A DNA stretch of 64,000 nucleotides, from assembly GCA_023301705.1 (NCBI GenBank), contig JALZUE010000019.1:41600-105599 (forward strand), written 5' to 3'. The notes beneath the pieces were generated by a model. That model was not told the DNA's origin, did no database searches, and saw only the letters and a program-made list of their open reading frames with translations. Below are positions 1-9,447 of this stretch, in pieces; position 1 is the stretch's first letter; the number at the start of each line of letters is the position of its first letter. Position numbers and translations under genes: made by a program. Source of the stretch: Alteromonadaceae bacterium. Its GTDB lineage: Bacteria; Pseudomonadota; Gammaproteobacteria; Enterobacterales; Alteromonadaceae.

Positions 1-1241
1 GCATTGATATTAATACTTGCAGCTAGTTTCGACAAACTTGGAAAGGCGCCTTTACGAATCCATTTAGGTATTTTGTTACGTAGCTTATTTTCTACATGAT
101 CAACCGCATACTTTTCATAACCAGCAAACACTTCATCACCACCGTCACCTGCTATTGCTACCGTGACTTTTTCTCTGGCAAGTTGCGATACAAAATACGT
201 TGGCACAAGTGAAGGATCAGCAAACGGCTCGTCAAAAAAGCTAACAATGTGCTCTAAATTGTCTTCAACATTTTCTTGTACAATCAGTTTATGATGGTCA
301 GTTTTATATTGCTCGGCAACCATGGCGGCAAACTTGGTTTCATCGAATTTTTCTTCATCAAAACCTATTGAGCATGTTGTTATTGGTTTCGCTTGTTTTT
401 CGGCTGAAATTTTAGCCATTAAAGCAACAACACCACTTGAGTCTACACCACCACTTAAAAATGCGCCTAATGGTACATCTGACACCATACGTTGTTCGGT
501 ACATACTTTTGCACGCGCTTGTAGTTCAGCTTTTAATTCTGCTTCGCTGGCGGTTGATGTTTTGGCAAAGCTAATGTTCCAGTATTTTTTCTTTGTTATG
601 CCTTTTTTATCAATGGTTAAATAATGACCTGGTTCTAATTTATGAACATTTTGATAAATGGTTTTAGGATCAGGAATATATTGATAAGCAAAAAAGTCAT
701 ATACAGCATCAAGGCGAATATCTTTTGGAATATAATCGAGCGTGAGTAGTGACTTTAATTCAGAAGCGAATGCGATGTCGTTATTGTGTTGGTAATAATA
801 CAGGGGCTTTTTACCAATGCGATCGCGGGCAATAAATAAGCTTTCTTTGCTTTTGTCCCATAAGGCGAATGCAAACATACCAGTAATTCGTTTTAATAAT
901 TCAACACCTTCAAATTGATATAATGCCAGTATCACTTCGGTATCGGTATGGGTTTTGAACTGGTAGCCTTTTTCAATAAGTTCTTCGCGTAGTGTTAAAA
1001 AGTTATATATTTCACCGTTAAATGCAATTACATATTGTTCGTCAGATGAATGCATTGGTTGCACCCCAGCCTCTGATAAATCAATAATAGCTAACCGACG
1101 ATGACTTAAACCAACATTATTATCAAAATATTCACCACCAGCATCAGGGCCACGGTGGTATATTGCTTGCCCCATCGTTTGTAATGTTGCTTGGTCACTT
1201 TGAGGTGAATGAAATGTGGTTAATCCGGCAATACCGCACAT
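1..1241 (-). CDS. XrtA-associated asparagine synthase-like amidotransferase (partial)
   Basis: Glutamine-dependent amidotransferase of the asparagine synthase family. The frame opens with MCGIAG, so Cys2 is the expected N-terminal nucleophile of the glutaminase domain. HRGPD, HRRLAIIDLS and NGEIYN follow in the first 85 residues, and the ATP-pyrophosphatase loop SGGVDSS lies near residue 264. The start at 1241 has an AGGAAG ribosome site 5 nt upstream. The stop lies beyond the left edge; about 413 codons are visible, while family members are about 630 residues. It is the last visible gene of the 8100-to-1 operon. The FemAB-like, deacetylase and glycosyltransferase neighbours match the exosortase A loci in which amidotransferase 1 occurs, so it probably modifies a sugar or lipid in exopolysaccharide synthesis rather than making free asparagine. 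That role is inferred. Confidence 0.9.
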   Translation of the reverse strand, partial: MCGIAGLTTFHSPQSDQATLQTMGQAIYHRGPDAGGEYFDNNVGLSHRRLAIIDLSEAGVQPMHSSDEQYVIAFNGEIYNFLTLREELIEKGYQFKTHTDTEVILALYQFEGVELLKRITGMFAFALWDKSKESLFIARDRIGKKPLYYYQHNNDIAFASELKSLLTLDYIPKDIRLDAVYDFFAYQYIPDPKTIYQNVHKLEPGHYLTIDKKGITKKKYWNISFAKTSTASEAELKAELQARAKVCTEQRMVSDVPLGAFLSGGVDSSGVVALMAKISAEKQAKPITTCSIGFDEEKFDETKFAAMVAEQYKTDHHKLIVQENVEDNLEHIVSFFDEPFADPSLVPTYFVSQLAREKVTVAIAGDGGDEVFAGYEKYAVDHVENKLRNKIPKWIRKGAFPSLSKLAASININ

Positions 1242-1266
1242 AGTAACTTCCTACTGTAAATATTTT

Positions 1267-2316
1267 TTATAAGCTAATATATTTTCTGATAGCTGGCCCT
1301 AACATGACCGAGGTGTTTACCGGAAGCTTCTTCCATACTTGTTCAACGGTATCACGTAGCTTACCTTTACCTGTTGATGCCACCTCTGGTAAAAGCTGGC
1401 CTTGTTTGAAGGTTTTCCAATCAAGTGCTATAGGTTCACAACCCCACTGTTGTTTGAACTTATAAGTACCTTCACCAGGTGTTGAACGACCAAAATCAAA
1501 GCTAGAAAAGTTGTTATCAGCAGCAAATGATAATAATGACCAATATAATAACATGTTAGGAGCAAGACGGTTAAAGTCGGCGTTTGTTGATGCCCATGGT
1601 ATAGCGCAGTGTTCACCGTTAAACAATACAATGCCTGCACCCACAACAGTCTCGTCTTTATAGATATTTGAAATTATCATATTGTCTTGATAGTTACTGA
1701 CAATTTCTTCAAACCATTTTTTACTGTGTACCGGAGAGCCTAAATCTCGCATATTGCGAGAAAACACTTCATAGAAGCCGTCAATATGTTTTTTATCTCT
1801 ACCTAAAGAGCTGGTTAGGCCATTTTTTTCAGCTTTACGAATTTGACTACGTAATTTTGATTTAAACCCTGTAAATAATGCATCAGATGTTTCTGGTAAT
1901 GTTAATACCATGCGCACTTTATTAGCATTATCTAGTACTTCAGGAGTGTTTTTCGATAATTCAATACTTTGTCTATGTTCAAATACAGAGATGTTATTTT
2001 GTTGACAATAAGCTAAGGCTGTATTTAATAATTCTTGATTAATTTCATCAGAATTGGCCAGAGCACCACCGACATCACAAAAAGGTAATGATGATAATTT
2101 ACCGCTTTTTAATGGCGGCTTGATAAAGACACTTGGTAATATACCAACAATTTGATTATTACTTTCAGCAATCCAAGCTAATGCTTTATGACCATAAGCT
2201 TGTTCGGTTGATAATAACCAAGCATATTTATGATAAGGGCTGGCGTCAGGGTGAGTACCAACATAATTGTCCCATGCAGTTTGCTCATTGTGGGTAATTA
2301 ATCGTACAACGATCAT
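1267..2316 (-). CDS. FemAB family XrtA/PEP-CTERM system-associated protein
   Basis: A 349-residue protein with the double GNAT-like fold of the FemAB/FemX aminoacyl or acyl transferases. The region near residues 150-165 (SKLRSQIRKAEKNG) and the motif FDFGRSTPGEGTYKFKQQWG near residues 273-292 are typical of the FemAB-related family found in exosortase A loci. No signal peptide is visible, so it should be cytoplasmic. It lies 26 nt upstream of the amidotransferase and 15 nt after the deacetylase gene, inside the exopolysaccharide operon. The exact substrate of this family is not established; transfer of an amino acid or acyl group to a polysaccharide or lipid precursor is an inference. Confidence 0.88.
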   Translation of the reverse strand: MIVVRLITHNEQTAWDNYVGTHPDASPYHKYAWLLSTEQAYGHKALAWIAESNNQIVGILPSVFIKPPLKSGKLSSLPFCDVGGALANSDEINQELLNTALAYCQQNNISVFEHRQSIELSKNTPEVLDNANKVRMVLTLPETSDALFTGFKSKLRSQIRKAEKNGLTSSLGRDKKHIDGFYEVFSRNMRDLGSPVHSKKWFEEIVSNYQDNMIISNIYKDETVVGAGIVLFNGEHCAIPWASTNADFNRLAPNMLLYWSLLSFAADNNFSSFDFGRSTPGEGTYKFKQQWGCEPIALDWKTFKQGQLLPEVASTGKGKLRDTVEQVWKKLPVNTSVMLGPAIRKYISL

Positions 2317-2331
2317 ACTACTGAATTCCTG

Positions 2332-3312
2332 TTAATTGTTTTTTTTTAATTTTTCGTGTGCTTCTGAAAGAGTTAAAAACTCAACCTCAGCATATGTTTG
2401 TATATGTTTGATGACTTCGCCAATACGTTGGCAAATATTTTCACGTGCGTTAAGTTCATTGTTTAAACCCGTTACTTGCTCTAGCAGACTAGAGCTATGA
2501 AGGTACATATGAAAAGTATGTTCACCGCGTTTAAAGCAAGTATCAACAAGACGTTTCATATCATTAGCGGAACATAATTCGGGGCTTAAATACAACTTTC
2601 TTAATAAAAGGCTATGCCACAGAAAGCCAATAATACGTAGCTTATTTAGTGGTGAAGAAGCGGAAATTTTATGCAGTTTTTGAGAGAAATTGTAATTTGT
2701 ACGATTAAAACCACAGGTTACAGGCATTTCTAAAATATCACGCTGTTCACTTTTTTGGTTCGTATTGTCATAGCTTGGCCAGTAGGCATGGCTTGGTGCA
2801 TTTTCACATGAAAAATAATTATGATGATATAAAGGGTATACGCTTGAATCAGTGCTAATGTTATATTTTTTGATAAGCGCTAGCACCTCGCCGTTAATAC
2901 CCCAACGACCAGTACGAAAAGAGCTTGGTTTGCAATGTAGCTTTTGCTCTATTATTGCTAATAAAGCTTTTAATTTAGCTTCAACATGTTCAATAGGTAA
3001 ATTAATAACATGTGATGAAAACTCATTGGTATCATCAAAAAAAGGAGGATTAGCCCAAGGGTGTAAATGCGCACCGAACTCACATTCATTTTTATTAAGT
3101 GAATTTAATATACCCGCACTTTGCTTGTTATTGGCAACTGCATAATCCACTAAGTATGTAGGTTTAATGCCTAGCTCTTGACAAAACAGTTGAAATGCAG
3201 GAATTTCATGAACATTTTGTACCGAAAAGTTATCGTTAGGAAAAGGACCAGACCAGTCCCATTCTTCTTCGGTATCTACCGATAATATAAACGTAACTAA
3301 GGGTTTGTCCAT
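2332..3312 (-). CDS. Polysaccharide deacetylase family protein
   Basis: A 326-residue NodB-type carbohydrate esterase. The N-terminus carries SVDTEEEWDW (residues 11-20), where the first Asp of the metal site is expected, and EFGAHLHPW (residues 78-86) supplies the two histidines. RTGRWGINGEVL follows at about residues 132-143. No signal peptide is evident, which suggests action on an intracellular, lipid-linked sugar. It is the middle gene of a compact operon, 6 nt from the glycosyltransferase upstream and 19 nt from the FemAB-like gene downstream. It resembles the deacetylases in exosortase A loci and those of O-antigen or wall polymer clusters, but which sugar loses its acetyl group cannot be read from sequence. 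Confidence 0.82.
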   Translation of the reverse strand: MDKPLVTFILSVDTEEEWDWSGPFPNDNFSVQNVHEIPAFQLFCQELGIKPTYLVDYAVANNKQSAGILNSLNKNECEFGAHLHPWANPPFFDDTNEFSSHVINLPIEHVEAKLKALLAIIEQKLHCKPSSFRTGRWGINGEVLALIKKYNISTDSSVYPLYHHNYFSCENAPSHAYWPSYDNTNQKSEQRDILEMPVTCGFNRTNYNFSQKLHKISASSPLNKLRIIGFLWHSLLLRKLYLSPELCSANDMKRLVDTCFKRGEHTFHMYLHSSSLLEQVTGLNNELNARENICQRIGEVIKHIQTYAEVEFLTLSEAHEKLKKNN

Positions 3313-3318
3313 ATTTGA

Positions 3319-4455
3319 TTACTTCACCATCTCATTAAATAATGTTGTGTATTCGTCGGCCATACGTTGAGCAGAGTAATGTGTATTAACAAATTCTCGT
3401 GCATTTTTAGCCAGTTTATCTGCTAATGGTTGATCAAACAATATTTGTTCCCAATATGCTGTAAGAGTTTCTTTTTCACCTAAGGGAGCAAGTAATCCAC
3501 TTTCATTATGCGTAATTAATTGGTCAATACCTGCAATGTCGTAAGCAGCAACAGGAATACCCATGGCAGTGGCTTCCATTAAGCAACGAGGAATACCCTC
3601 AAGAGACGAGGTCATAGCGAATAAATCAAAACTTTGTAATTGCGCTAAACGATCATCTCTGAAACCCAAAAAGTGCATCGCGTTAGCATGCTTTAACGTT
3701 TTTGCATATTGCTCTAGTTCAGCGCGTTGATCGCCATCGCCTAATAAACTTAATTTTAGATTACCGTGTTTTTCTTGCAGTGTATCGAATATATCGAGCA
3801 AATCGAAAATGTTTTTTCGGCTAATCATTTGACCAACAAAGCCAACATGTTTAATCTTTTCATCAGGCGTAAAAGGTTTTAAGCGTTGCTCTTCAACTTC
3901 TGATAAATCTACGCCATTTTGAATATAAACCAACTTCTCTTCTTTCACACCAAACCGTCTTGAATCATCACATAGCTGTTTCGATAACGGCACAACTTTA
4001 GTGGCAAAACGCATAATTTGGCAGCCAGCCCATATAAAGCTACGTAGTTTAAAGTCTTTTGCATTCTCAAACCCATGAGGCGTTACTATAACCTGAACAC
4101 CTGCTTTTTTTGCGGCAATCACGCCTAGTATGTCTGACTTATAACCATGTGTGTGTACAACATCTATATTACGCTCTTTAATTAAAGCAACTAGTTTATT
4201 AATGACTTTAAGGTCGAACTTATTACTCATGGGTACTTCAAACACATCGCCAATAAAGCCACATGTTTGTTTGTAATGCTTTACGAGTTCTAAATCATGA
4301 GAATTATCTTCTAAAGTAATAGCAAGATCACAGCGAATGTTGTCACTGTTTAAATGTTTCGCTAGTGCTAAAATCCAGCGTTCTGCGCCATAAAAACCTG
4401 TAGAGCAAATAAACTGTAAAACATTAATTTTCTTTTTTGAAGCTGAAGTAGTCAT
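3319..4455 (-). CDS. Glycosyltransferase family 4 protein
   Basis: A 378-residue GT-B fold retaining glycosyltransferase. The N-terminal acceptor domain begins after a short polar leader (INVLQFICSTGFYGAERW) and holds the HTHGYKSDILG segment typical of GT4. The C-terminal nucleotide-sugar domain contains FVGQMISRKN and the EX7E signature in SLEGIPRCLMEA (near residues 284-295). No membrane segment is visible, so it is probably a peripheral enzyme adding a sugar to a lipid-linked repeat unit. The gene sits 4 nt downstream of the GT2 gene and 6 nt upstream of the deacetylase, so co-transcription is very likely. Donor and acceptor sugars are unknown. Confidence 0.88.
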   Translation of the reverse strand: MTTSASKKKINVLQFICSTGFYGAERWILALAKHLNSDNIRCDLAITLEDNSHDLELVKHYKQTCGFIGDVFEVPMSNKFDLKVINKLVALIKERNIDVVHTHGYKSDILGVIAAKKAGVQVIVTPHGFENAKDFKLRSFIWAGCQIMRFATKVVPLSKQLCDDSRRFGVKEEKLVYIQNGVDLSEVEEQRLKPFTPDEKIKHVGFVGQMISRKNIFDLLDIFDTLQEKHGNLKLSLLGDGDQRAELEQYAKTLKHANAMHFLGFRDDRLAQLQSFDLFAMTSSLEGIPRCLMEATAMGIPVAAYDIAGIDQLITHNESGLLAPLGEKETLTAYWEQILFDQPLADKLAKNAREFVNTHYSAQRMADEYTTLFNEMVK

Positions 4456-4459
4456 TCGT

Positions 4460-5422
4460 TTATTTGTTCTCTTTAATGGAAAATGATTTAAAAATACCTG
4501 CTACTGTACCTATGGCACGGGCAGGGAAGTACATACTATAAAATTGTATTATATAATGAAGCGGTATTTTTTTCTTAGCAATGAAAAACAAACGTAAACT
4601 ATAAACACACGGGGGGAATAACGCCATTAATATACTAGTAAAAAATAAGCTTATTTGACCTATAATTAAACAGAGCGCGCTGATAATAAATAGCATTAAC
4701 ATACCAATAGGAATAATAAAGCTAGGCCATTCTCTTAACGGTATGCTTCTACCTTGAATTGACTGCAGGTTTGATTGTCCACGCCAAATTTCTTTGTGGT
4801 ACATTTGTACATATTCTTTATCTTCACCAATATGAATATAGGTTGCTTTTGAGCTGTAATAAAGTTCACCGAGTTCATGTACTTTATCGGTAAAGTAATA
4901 ATCTTCACAAGTGGTTAAATGTTCTGGAAAACTTTTTACTTTGATAAAGGTTTCTTTTGCTAACAATAAATTTCTACCGGGTAAAAAATTTACATTGCAG
5001 TCTATTTCTGCATTACTTAACACAGTACGTATTTGCTCTAGTGGTGGTGGGTTGTCACCATTGATTTGCATTGCGCTGACTAATAGTCGTTCTTTTTTTT
5101 CATTTAGTAATGCTAACATTTCTGTTAGCCAATGAGTTGACAGGCCAACATCAGCATCTAAAAAAGCAAAAAAATCACCAGCTGCTTGTTTAGCGCCAAC
5201 ATTGCGCAAAGCTGATATTGTTAGGTTTTCTTCTTGATAGTTAATATGTAAATCAATTTCTTGGTTTTCAAATGATTGTAACGATGTTAATTGTTTATTC
5301 TGCGTTACAATAATGATTTCAATATCACTATGTGAAAAATCTTGTTGAAAAATACTCGCAATTGTTTGTACTAAAAATTCTTCTCTTCCTTTGTGAGGAA
5401 TAATAAAACTCACTTTTTCCAT
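4460..5422 (-). CDS. Glycosyltransferase family 2 protein with C-terminal membrane segments
   Basis: A 320-residue inverting GT-A glycosyltransferase. The nucleotide-binding start SFIIPHKGREEFLVQTI is at residues 5-21, and the metal-binding DxD motif is in FAFLDADVG (residues 85-93). Two or so strongly hydrophobic stretches at about residues 231-275 suggest membrane anchoring of the C-terminus. Its ATG overlaps the stop of the upstream lyase-like gene by one base (TAATG), so translation is probably coupled. It most likely adds a sugar to a membrane-linked intermediate of the exopolysaccharide. The donor sugar is not predictable. Confidence 0.86.
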   Translation of the reverse strand: MEKVSFIIPHKGREEFLVQTIASIFQQDFSHSDIEIIIVTQNKQLTSLQSFENQEIDLHINYQEENLTISALRNVGAKQAAGDFFAFLDADVGLSTHWLTEMLALLNEKKERLLVSAMQINGDNPPPLEQIRTVLSNAEIDCNVNFLPGRNLLLAKETFIKVKSFPEHLTTCEDYYFTDKVHELGELYYSSKATYIHIGEDKEYVQMYHKEIWRGQSNLQSIQGRSIPLREWPSFIIPIGMLMLFIISALCLIIGQISLFFTSILMALFPPCVYSLRLFFIAKKKIPLHYIIQFYSMYFPARAIGTVAGIFKSFSIKENK

Positions 5423-8100
5423 TATGGCTTAGATCCTAGCTTTAGTAGTACGTTGTCTATTTTTTTTACACGTTGTCTTAACCATGTCAGCTCTGTTTTT
5501 ACTGTGGTATTGAGTAGACTTTGACATAACAACTTCCATGCTTTTGAGTCTGAATTATCGACCGTCTTTATAGCGCTTATATCTTGTATTATAGCTGAAT
5601 TATTGATGGCTGTATTGTTTGATGAATGAACTTCAACATAGCTTTTAATACCATGATTTTGCATTAAAATACTTAAAATACGAGAAAAGTAATGGGTCTT
5701 TTCATTAGTTAAAGCTAATTCAACGTATTGATAAATTTCATTGGCCTTTTGTTGGTACTTTGAAATAACAGCTAAAGATGTATTCGTGTACTTTTGAGCA
5801 TAATGCGCTGATAAATAAAGAACATTTGCTTTACGAATATCTTGTGCTGCCCAAGTATGGTTTGGGTATTCTAAGGCATCAGGCGTATGTAAATAAGGTT
5901 GCTCAAATTCACTCATCCAATTGGCAAAGTGTAACAGTAGTGCTTGTGTATAATAAAATGATTCGTCAAATTGATTGAGCTGTTCTTTTATTTCTAAGTA
6001 ACGGGTAACTGCTTGTAGAAATACAGTATAGAACCAGCATTCTTCAATATTATTTAAATGCCTATCATTTAAGTTTTCTGTAGGTGATGCCGTCTGCTTT
6101 ATAATTAAACTGGCTTGATCTAAGTATGATTGTTTGTTTGATACTTGATAAGCATCTATTAATGCAACAATGTAGTTTCCTGTACCGCGATCAAGTGGGT
6201 ATTTATTTGTAATGACATTTTTTACACCAGGGTATTCTTTATTTTTTATTTTTAATAATGTATCGAAAAATGAGCCATTGCCTTCATACACATAAGTGAT
6301 CCATTGTGCTAAATTTAATACGGTATCTTTAGAGCTTTGATTACCTGTTAATAAATAATGAAGCGCTAACCCTGTGGTATAACAATGCTGGCCACCCGGG
6401 CCACCACCACCTGCATGATCTTGGTAAGCATCAGCTTTTTGATATTTAGAATAGGTACGGTGTGTTGCTGTTTCGGCAGGTAAGTAATGATCTGTATGCC
6501 AAAACAAGCCTTGATTATATTCAACTTTGTCTTGGTGAGTATGATAAATATCAATATCTTTAATGTGTTGAGATAAGTCTTCAGCTAACTGTCGCCATTG
6601 ATCATTGTTTGTTAATAAATACTGACGTAAAAAACCATATAATGGATCATACTGATTATTATAGTGAGATATTAATATAGAATTTTTAGTGTGTTCGTTA
6701 GTGTTGTCATCTTTATATTCAAGCGTTTCATGATCAGCGTATATATCACCAAAATTACGCCAGCCAAATTCATCTATTTGTTCTCTTTTTTCGAAGAAAT
6801 TATTTTTATGTGTTAAACCTAGTTGAATTAATGCATCAATAGCGTCATTACCCTTACTACTTTCATTTATGGCAAAAAAAGGTAATGTATTGGTTGATGC
6901 TAAATATTTAGGCGAAATATTAATATTTAAAGGCGACTTTATTGCTTCAAGCGATGCATTATCAAGCGCAATATAAAAGGTGTGTGTTTTTTGCTCGCCG
7001 GGTTGCAATTCATGAGCTTGGTTATGTTGACTAGGAAAAAGTCCTAAAACCACATTATTATTTACACGTTCAATACTTTTAGGGAAGTTTTGCCAAAAAT
7101 CTTTTAAGTGAATATAAAATGTTTTGTCTTTTGAATATTCAATATTGTCATCACTACCAGATAATAAGGAAACTGATGGCGAAGCACGTAAGCCTTCTGA
7201 AATAATTGAGCTTTTTTCAGTAAATTGATAGCCTTGAAAAGCTAATGTGTTTTTTCTATTCGCATTGACATGATTGTCACATTGCCAATTTTGACCGCCA
7301 CTACTTGCTTGAAATAAAGAACTTTCGTTATTGAATGCTAGCCAACTCTTTTGATTATTCAGTTGCACCTTAGCATTGGTATGCTTAAAAATAACATTGC
7401 AGGCATTAAAAAGTACTGAGTTTTCATTACCTAGATCCCATTTTCCTCCCATGCCTACCATAGGTTTTTCATTTCTTAATACAAAATCAATTTTTACGGT
7501 ATTAAGTTGATAACAAAAGGTAAAGGTAGCATCAAACGATAGTGACTTATCTTCTGTACTATTGCCAAAATAGCCGTTAAATAATAGTGTTTTCGTTAAT
7601 TTTTTTTCAGGTGTAATATATTCAATATTAGAGACTTGAATGGGTAGTTCTTCATTATTCTTATCTAATAAATTAATTGACCATGGTAAACACTGAAAAC
7701 CTAATGTTGTTTTGTTTAAGGTGTAAGTATGTTTTGTACAGGCAATATCAATTGTATTTTCTTGTTTTATCTTGGTGACTTGTTGAATTAATTGCGTTTT
7801 AATTGGCGTTTTTTGTTCGATAAGGCAATACTTGGTAATATTTTGATGTGAAATAAATTCACATAATAACCACTTTATTGAGCCGTCAGGCCATAAGGCT
7901 AATGTGGTGAAGTCAGCTTGGAATACTTGTTGTTCTGTTATTGTGTTTTTTTCATTGATTAGTTCTTTATTATCAACTTGAATACAAAGCATTTTAGTTG
8001 AAAATAAGGATGATTTAGCAAAAGGAATTGAAACGTTAACTACTTGATTTTCTAGGTGAACAACAGATTGACTGTTTATGGTAAATGGAACTTCCAACAT
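5422..8100 (-). CDS. PcRGLX/YetA-like exo-rhamnogalacturonan lyase family protein
   Basis: An 892-residue protein resembling the YetA / exo-rhamnogalacturonan lyase family: N-terminal RIFT-barrel domain, central beta-sandwich and C-terminal alpha/alpha toroid. The first domain carries TTLALWPDGSIKWLLCEF (residues 65-82). The toroid starts near residue 400 and holds NNQYDPLYGFLRQ, DIDIYHTHQDK, FWHTDHYLPAETATHR and GGGGPGGQHCYTTGLALHY around residues 480-580, a cluster of conserved His, Asp and Tyr residues. There is no signal peptide, which is odd for a lyase acting on an external polymer. It is the first gene of the exopolysaccharide operon and overlaps the GT2 gene by one base. It may trim or edit the polymer made by this locus; that role is inference. 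Confidence 0.75.
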   Translation of the reverse strand: MLEVPFTINSQSVVHLENQVVNVSIPFAKSSLFSTKMLCIQVDNKELINEKNTITEQQVFQADFTTLALWPDGSIKWLLCEFISHQNITKYCLIEQKTPIKTQLIQQVTKIKQENTIDIACTKHTYTLNKTTLGFQCLPWSINLLDKNNEELPIQVSNIEYITPEKKLTKTLLFNGYFGNSTEDKSLSFDATFTFCYQLNTVKIDFVLRNEKPMVGMGGKWDLGNENSVLFNACNVIFKHTNAKVQLNNQKSWLAFNNESSLFQASSGGQNWQCDNHVNANRKNTLAFQGYQFTEKSSIISEGLRASPSVSLLSGSDDNIEYSKDKTFYIHLKDFWQNFPKSIERVNNNVVLGLFPSQHNQAHELQPGEQKTHTFYIALDNASLEAIKSPLNINISPKYLASTNTLPFFAINESSKGNDAIDALIQLGLTHKNNFFEKREQIDEFGWRNFGDIYADHETLEYKDDNTNEHTKNSILISHYNNQYDPLYGFLRQYLLTNNDQWRQLAEDLSQHIKDIDIYHTHQDKVEYNQGLFWHTDHYLPAETATHRTYSKYQKADAYQDHAGGGGPGGQHCYTTGLALHYLLTGNQSSKDTVLNLAQWITYVYEGNGSFFDTLLKIKNKEYPGVKNVITNKYPLDRGTGNYIVALIDAYQVSNKQSYLDQASLIIKQTASPTENLNDRHLNNIEECWFYTVFLQAVTRYLEIKEQLNQFDESFYYTQALLLHFANWMSEFEQPYLHTPDALEYPNHTWAAQDIRKANVLYLSAHYAQKYTNTSLAVISKYQQKANEIYQYVELALTNEKTHYFSRILSILMQNHGIKSYVEVHSSNNTAINNSAIIQDISAIKTVDNSDSKAWKLLCQSLLNTTVKTELTWLRQRVKKIDNVLLKLGSKP

Positions 8101-8229
8101 TATAAAAAAAACAATACACTATGATTATATATATAAATAGTGCGGCTTATGGGTGTTATTTGTCAATGAATATATTTATTAATCAGCGACTAAATAAGGC
8201 ACGCAGGGAAACATTATAAATGGGAACGT

Positions 8230-9336
8230 ATGCACTCTGATATATTTGTTACGCTAAACGCTTATCAGCAATCAGATTTATCTTTTGTGGAGTCTGAATG
8301 GCTTGCTTTAGAAAAGAAAAGTAATAGCACCTTTTTTTTAACATGGGCGTGGGTCGGCCCATGGTTAATTCAGCTTTGCAATAAACAGCAATCGTTTTAC
8401 CTTTTATGCGCTAAAAAAGAAGAAGAAATTGTTGGCTTGTCGATTATTGTAAAAAAAAATCGTAAAGTCCTCGGCTTGTTTAATATTCAACAATGGTGGT
8501 TGAATCGTTCTGGTGATGAACTATTAGATCAGTGCTGGATTGAAGAAAATAACTTTTTAATGGCCGCTAACAATGAAGCGGATATTCAACAAGCAATGTT
8601 ACGCTATATTCAAAACAGCGATACTTGGACAGAATTCATCATTGGTATGTCTGATCAATCAACTATAGATTGTTTTTCTTCATTGTCTGTTGATTCTTAT
8701 ATATTGCATGATGATAAAGGTTATAAGCTTACTTATCAAAATATTAAAAATAGTGAACAATATACACAAAGTGTATTGTCTCGAAATACTCGGCAAAAAT
8801 TAAAACAATCAGAAAAGTTATTATCAAAAGATGGAACATTAACGATTAAATCGTTATCAACTTCAGAAGACAAACTCAAGCATATTGATGTTATTGCAAG
8901 CTTACATATTAAACGATGGGAAGATACACTAACGCCAAGTGGTTTTACCAATAATGATTTCAAGCGTATTTTTACTAAGGTTATACAAAGTGAAGATGTT
9001 GAAATTTTGTACTTAGTACAAAAAGAAAAGAGCTTAGGGTATTTAATATTTTTTCTTTATGGTGATAAGGTATCTTTTTATTTATCAGCTTTAACATCAA
9101 ATAGTGATAATAAAATTAAGTTAGGTATGTTATTTCATCAAAAAGCGATGATGTATTACTTGGGTTTAGGTTTTACTGAATATGATTTTTTAGCTGGCGA
9201 TGCCCGTTATAAAAAATCATTAACTAATAATTTTTATTGCCAACAGATAGTTTGTTTTTACCGTCAAAAATTTATACTAATTACTGAAAAGTGGTTAAAA
9301 AAGCTAAAGAATAAAATAAAATCTTTTCTACAATAG
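8230..9336 (+). CDS. BioF2/CelD-type GNAT acyltransferase
   Basis: A 368-residue protein with the BioF2-like acetyltransferase domain (a GNAT-fold family also called CelD/BcsL-like). The C-terminal half is most diagnostic: RNTRQKLKQSEKLL near residue 183, HIKRWEDTLTPSGF near residue 226, and the closing EYDFLAGDARYKKSL near residue 316. The N-terminus carries FFLTWAWVGPWL. No signal peptide is seen. It is transcribed divergently from the exopolysaccharide operon and lies 111 nt upstream of prsT. Relatives are common in exopolysaccharide loci, including XrtA loci, but their substrates are mostly unknown. It is a distant relative of the FemAB-like protein at 1267, so the locus holds two such transferases. 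Confidence 0.8.
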   Translation: MHSDIFVTLNAYQQSDLSFVESEWLALEKKSNSTFFLTWAWVGPWLIQLCNKQQSFYLLCAKKEEEIVGLSIIVKKNRKVLGLFNIQQWWLNRSGDELLDQCWIEENNFLMAANNEADIQQAMLRYIQNSDTWTEFIIGMSDQSTIDCFSSLSVDSYILHDDKGYKLTYQNIKNSEQYTQSVLSRNTRQKLKQSEKLLSKDGTLTIKSLSTSEDKLKHIDVIASLHIKRWEDTLTPSGFTNNDFKRIFTKVIQSEDVEILYLVQKEKSLGYLIFFLYGDKVSFYLSALTSNSDNKIKLGMLFHQKAMMYYLGLGFTEYDFLAGDARYKKSLTNNFYCQQIVCFYRQKFILITEKWLKKLKNKIKSFLQ

Positions 9337-9447
9337 TTGCCAATATACTCAAACGGTAATGAAAGTTTTTTAGATGTAAAACACATAATGTACTGGAGTG
9401 CGGTTAACAATCTCTAGATAAAAGATAACTTAATAAGGATGCTATTA

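Noticed and set aside
322..624. Open frame on the plus strand within the amidotransferase region
   Set aside because: It lies opposite the asparagine-synthase-like frame, which carries all the family motifs; a shadow frame.
9439..9447. Upstream ATG of prsT
   Set aside because: It overlaps the AAGGA ribosome site, which is correctly spaced for the ATG at 9448.
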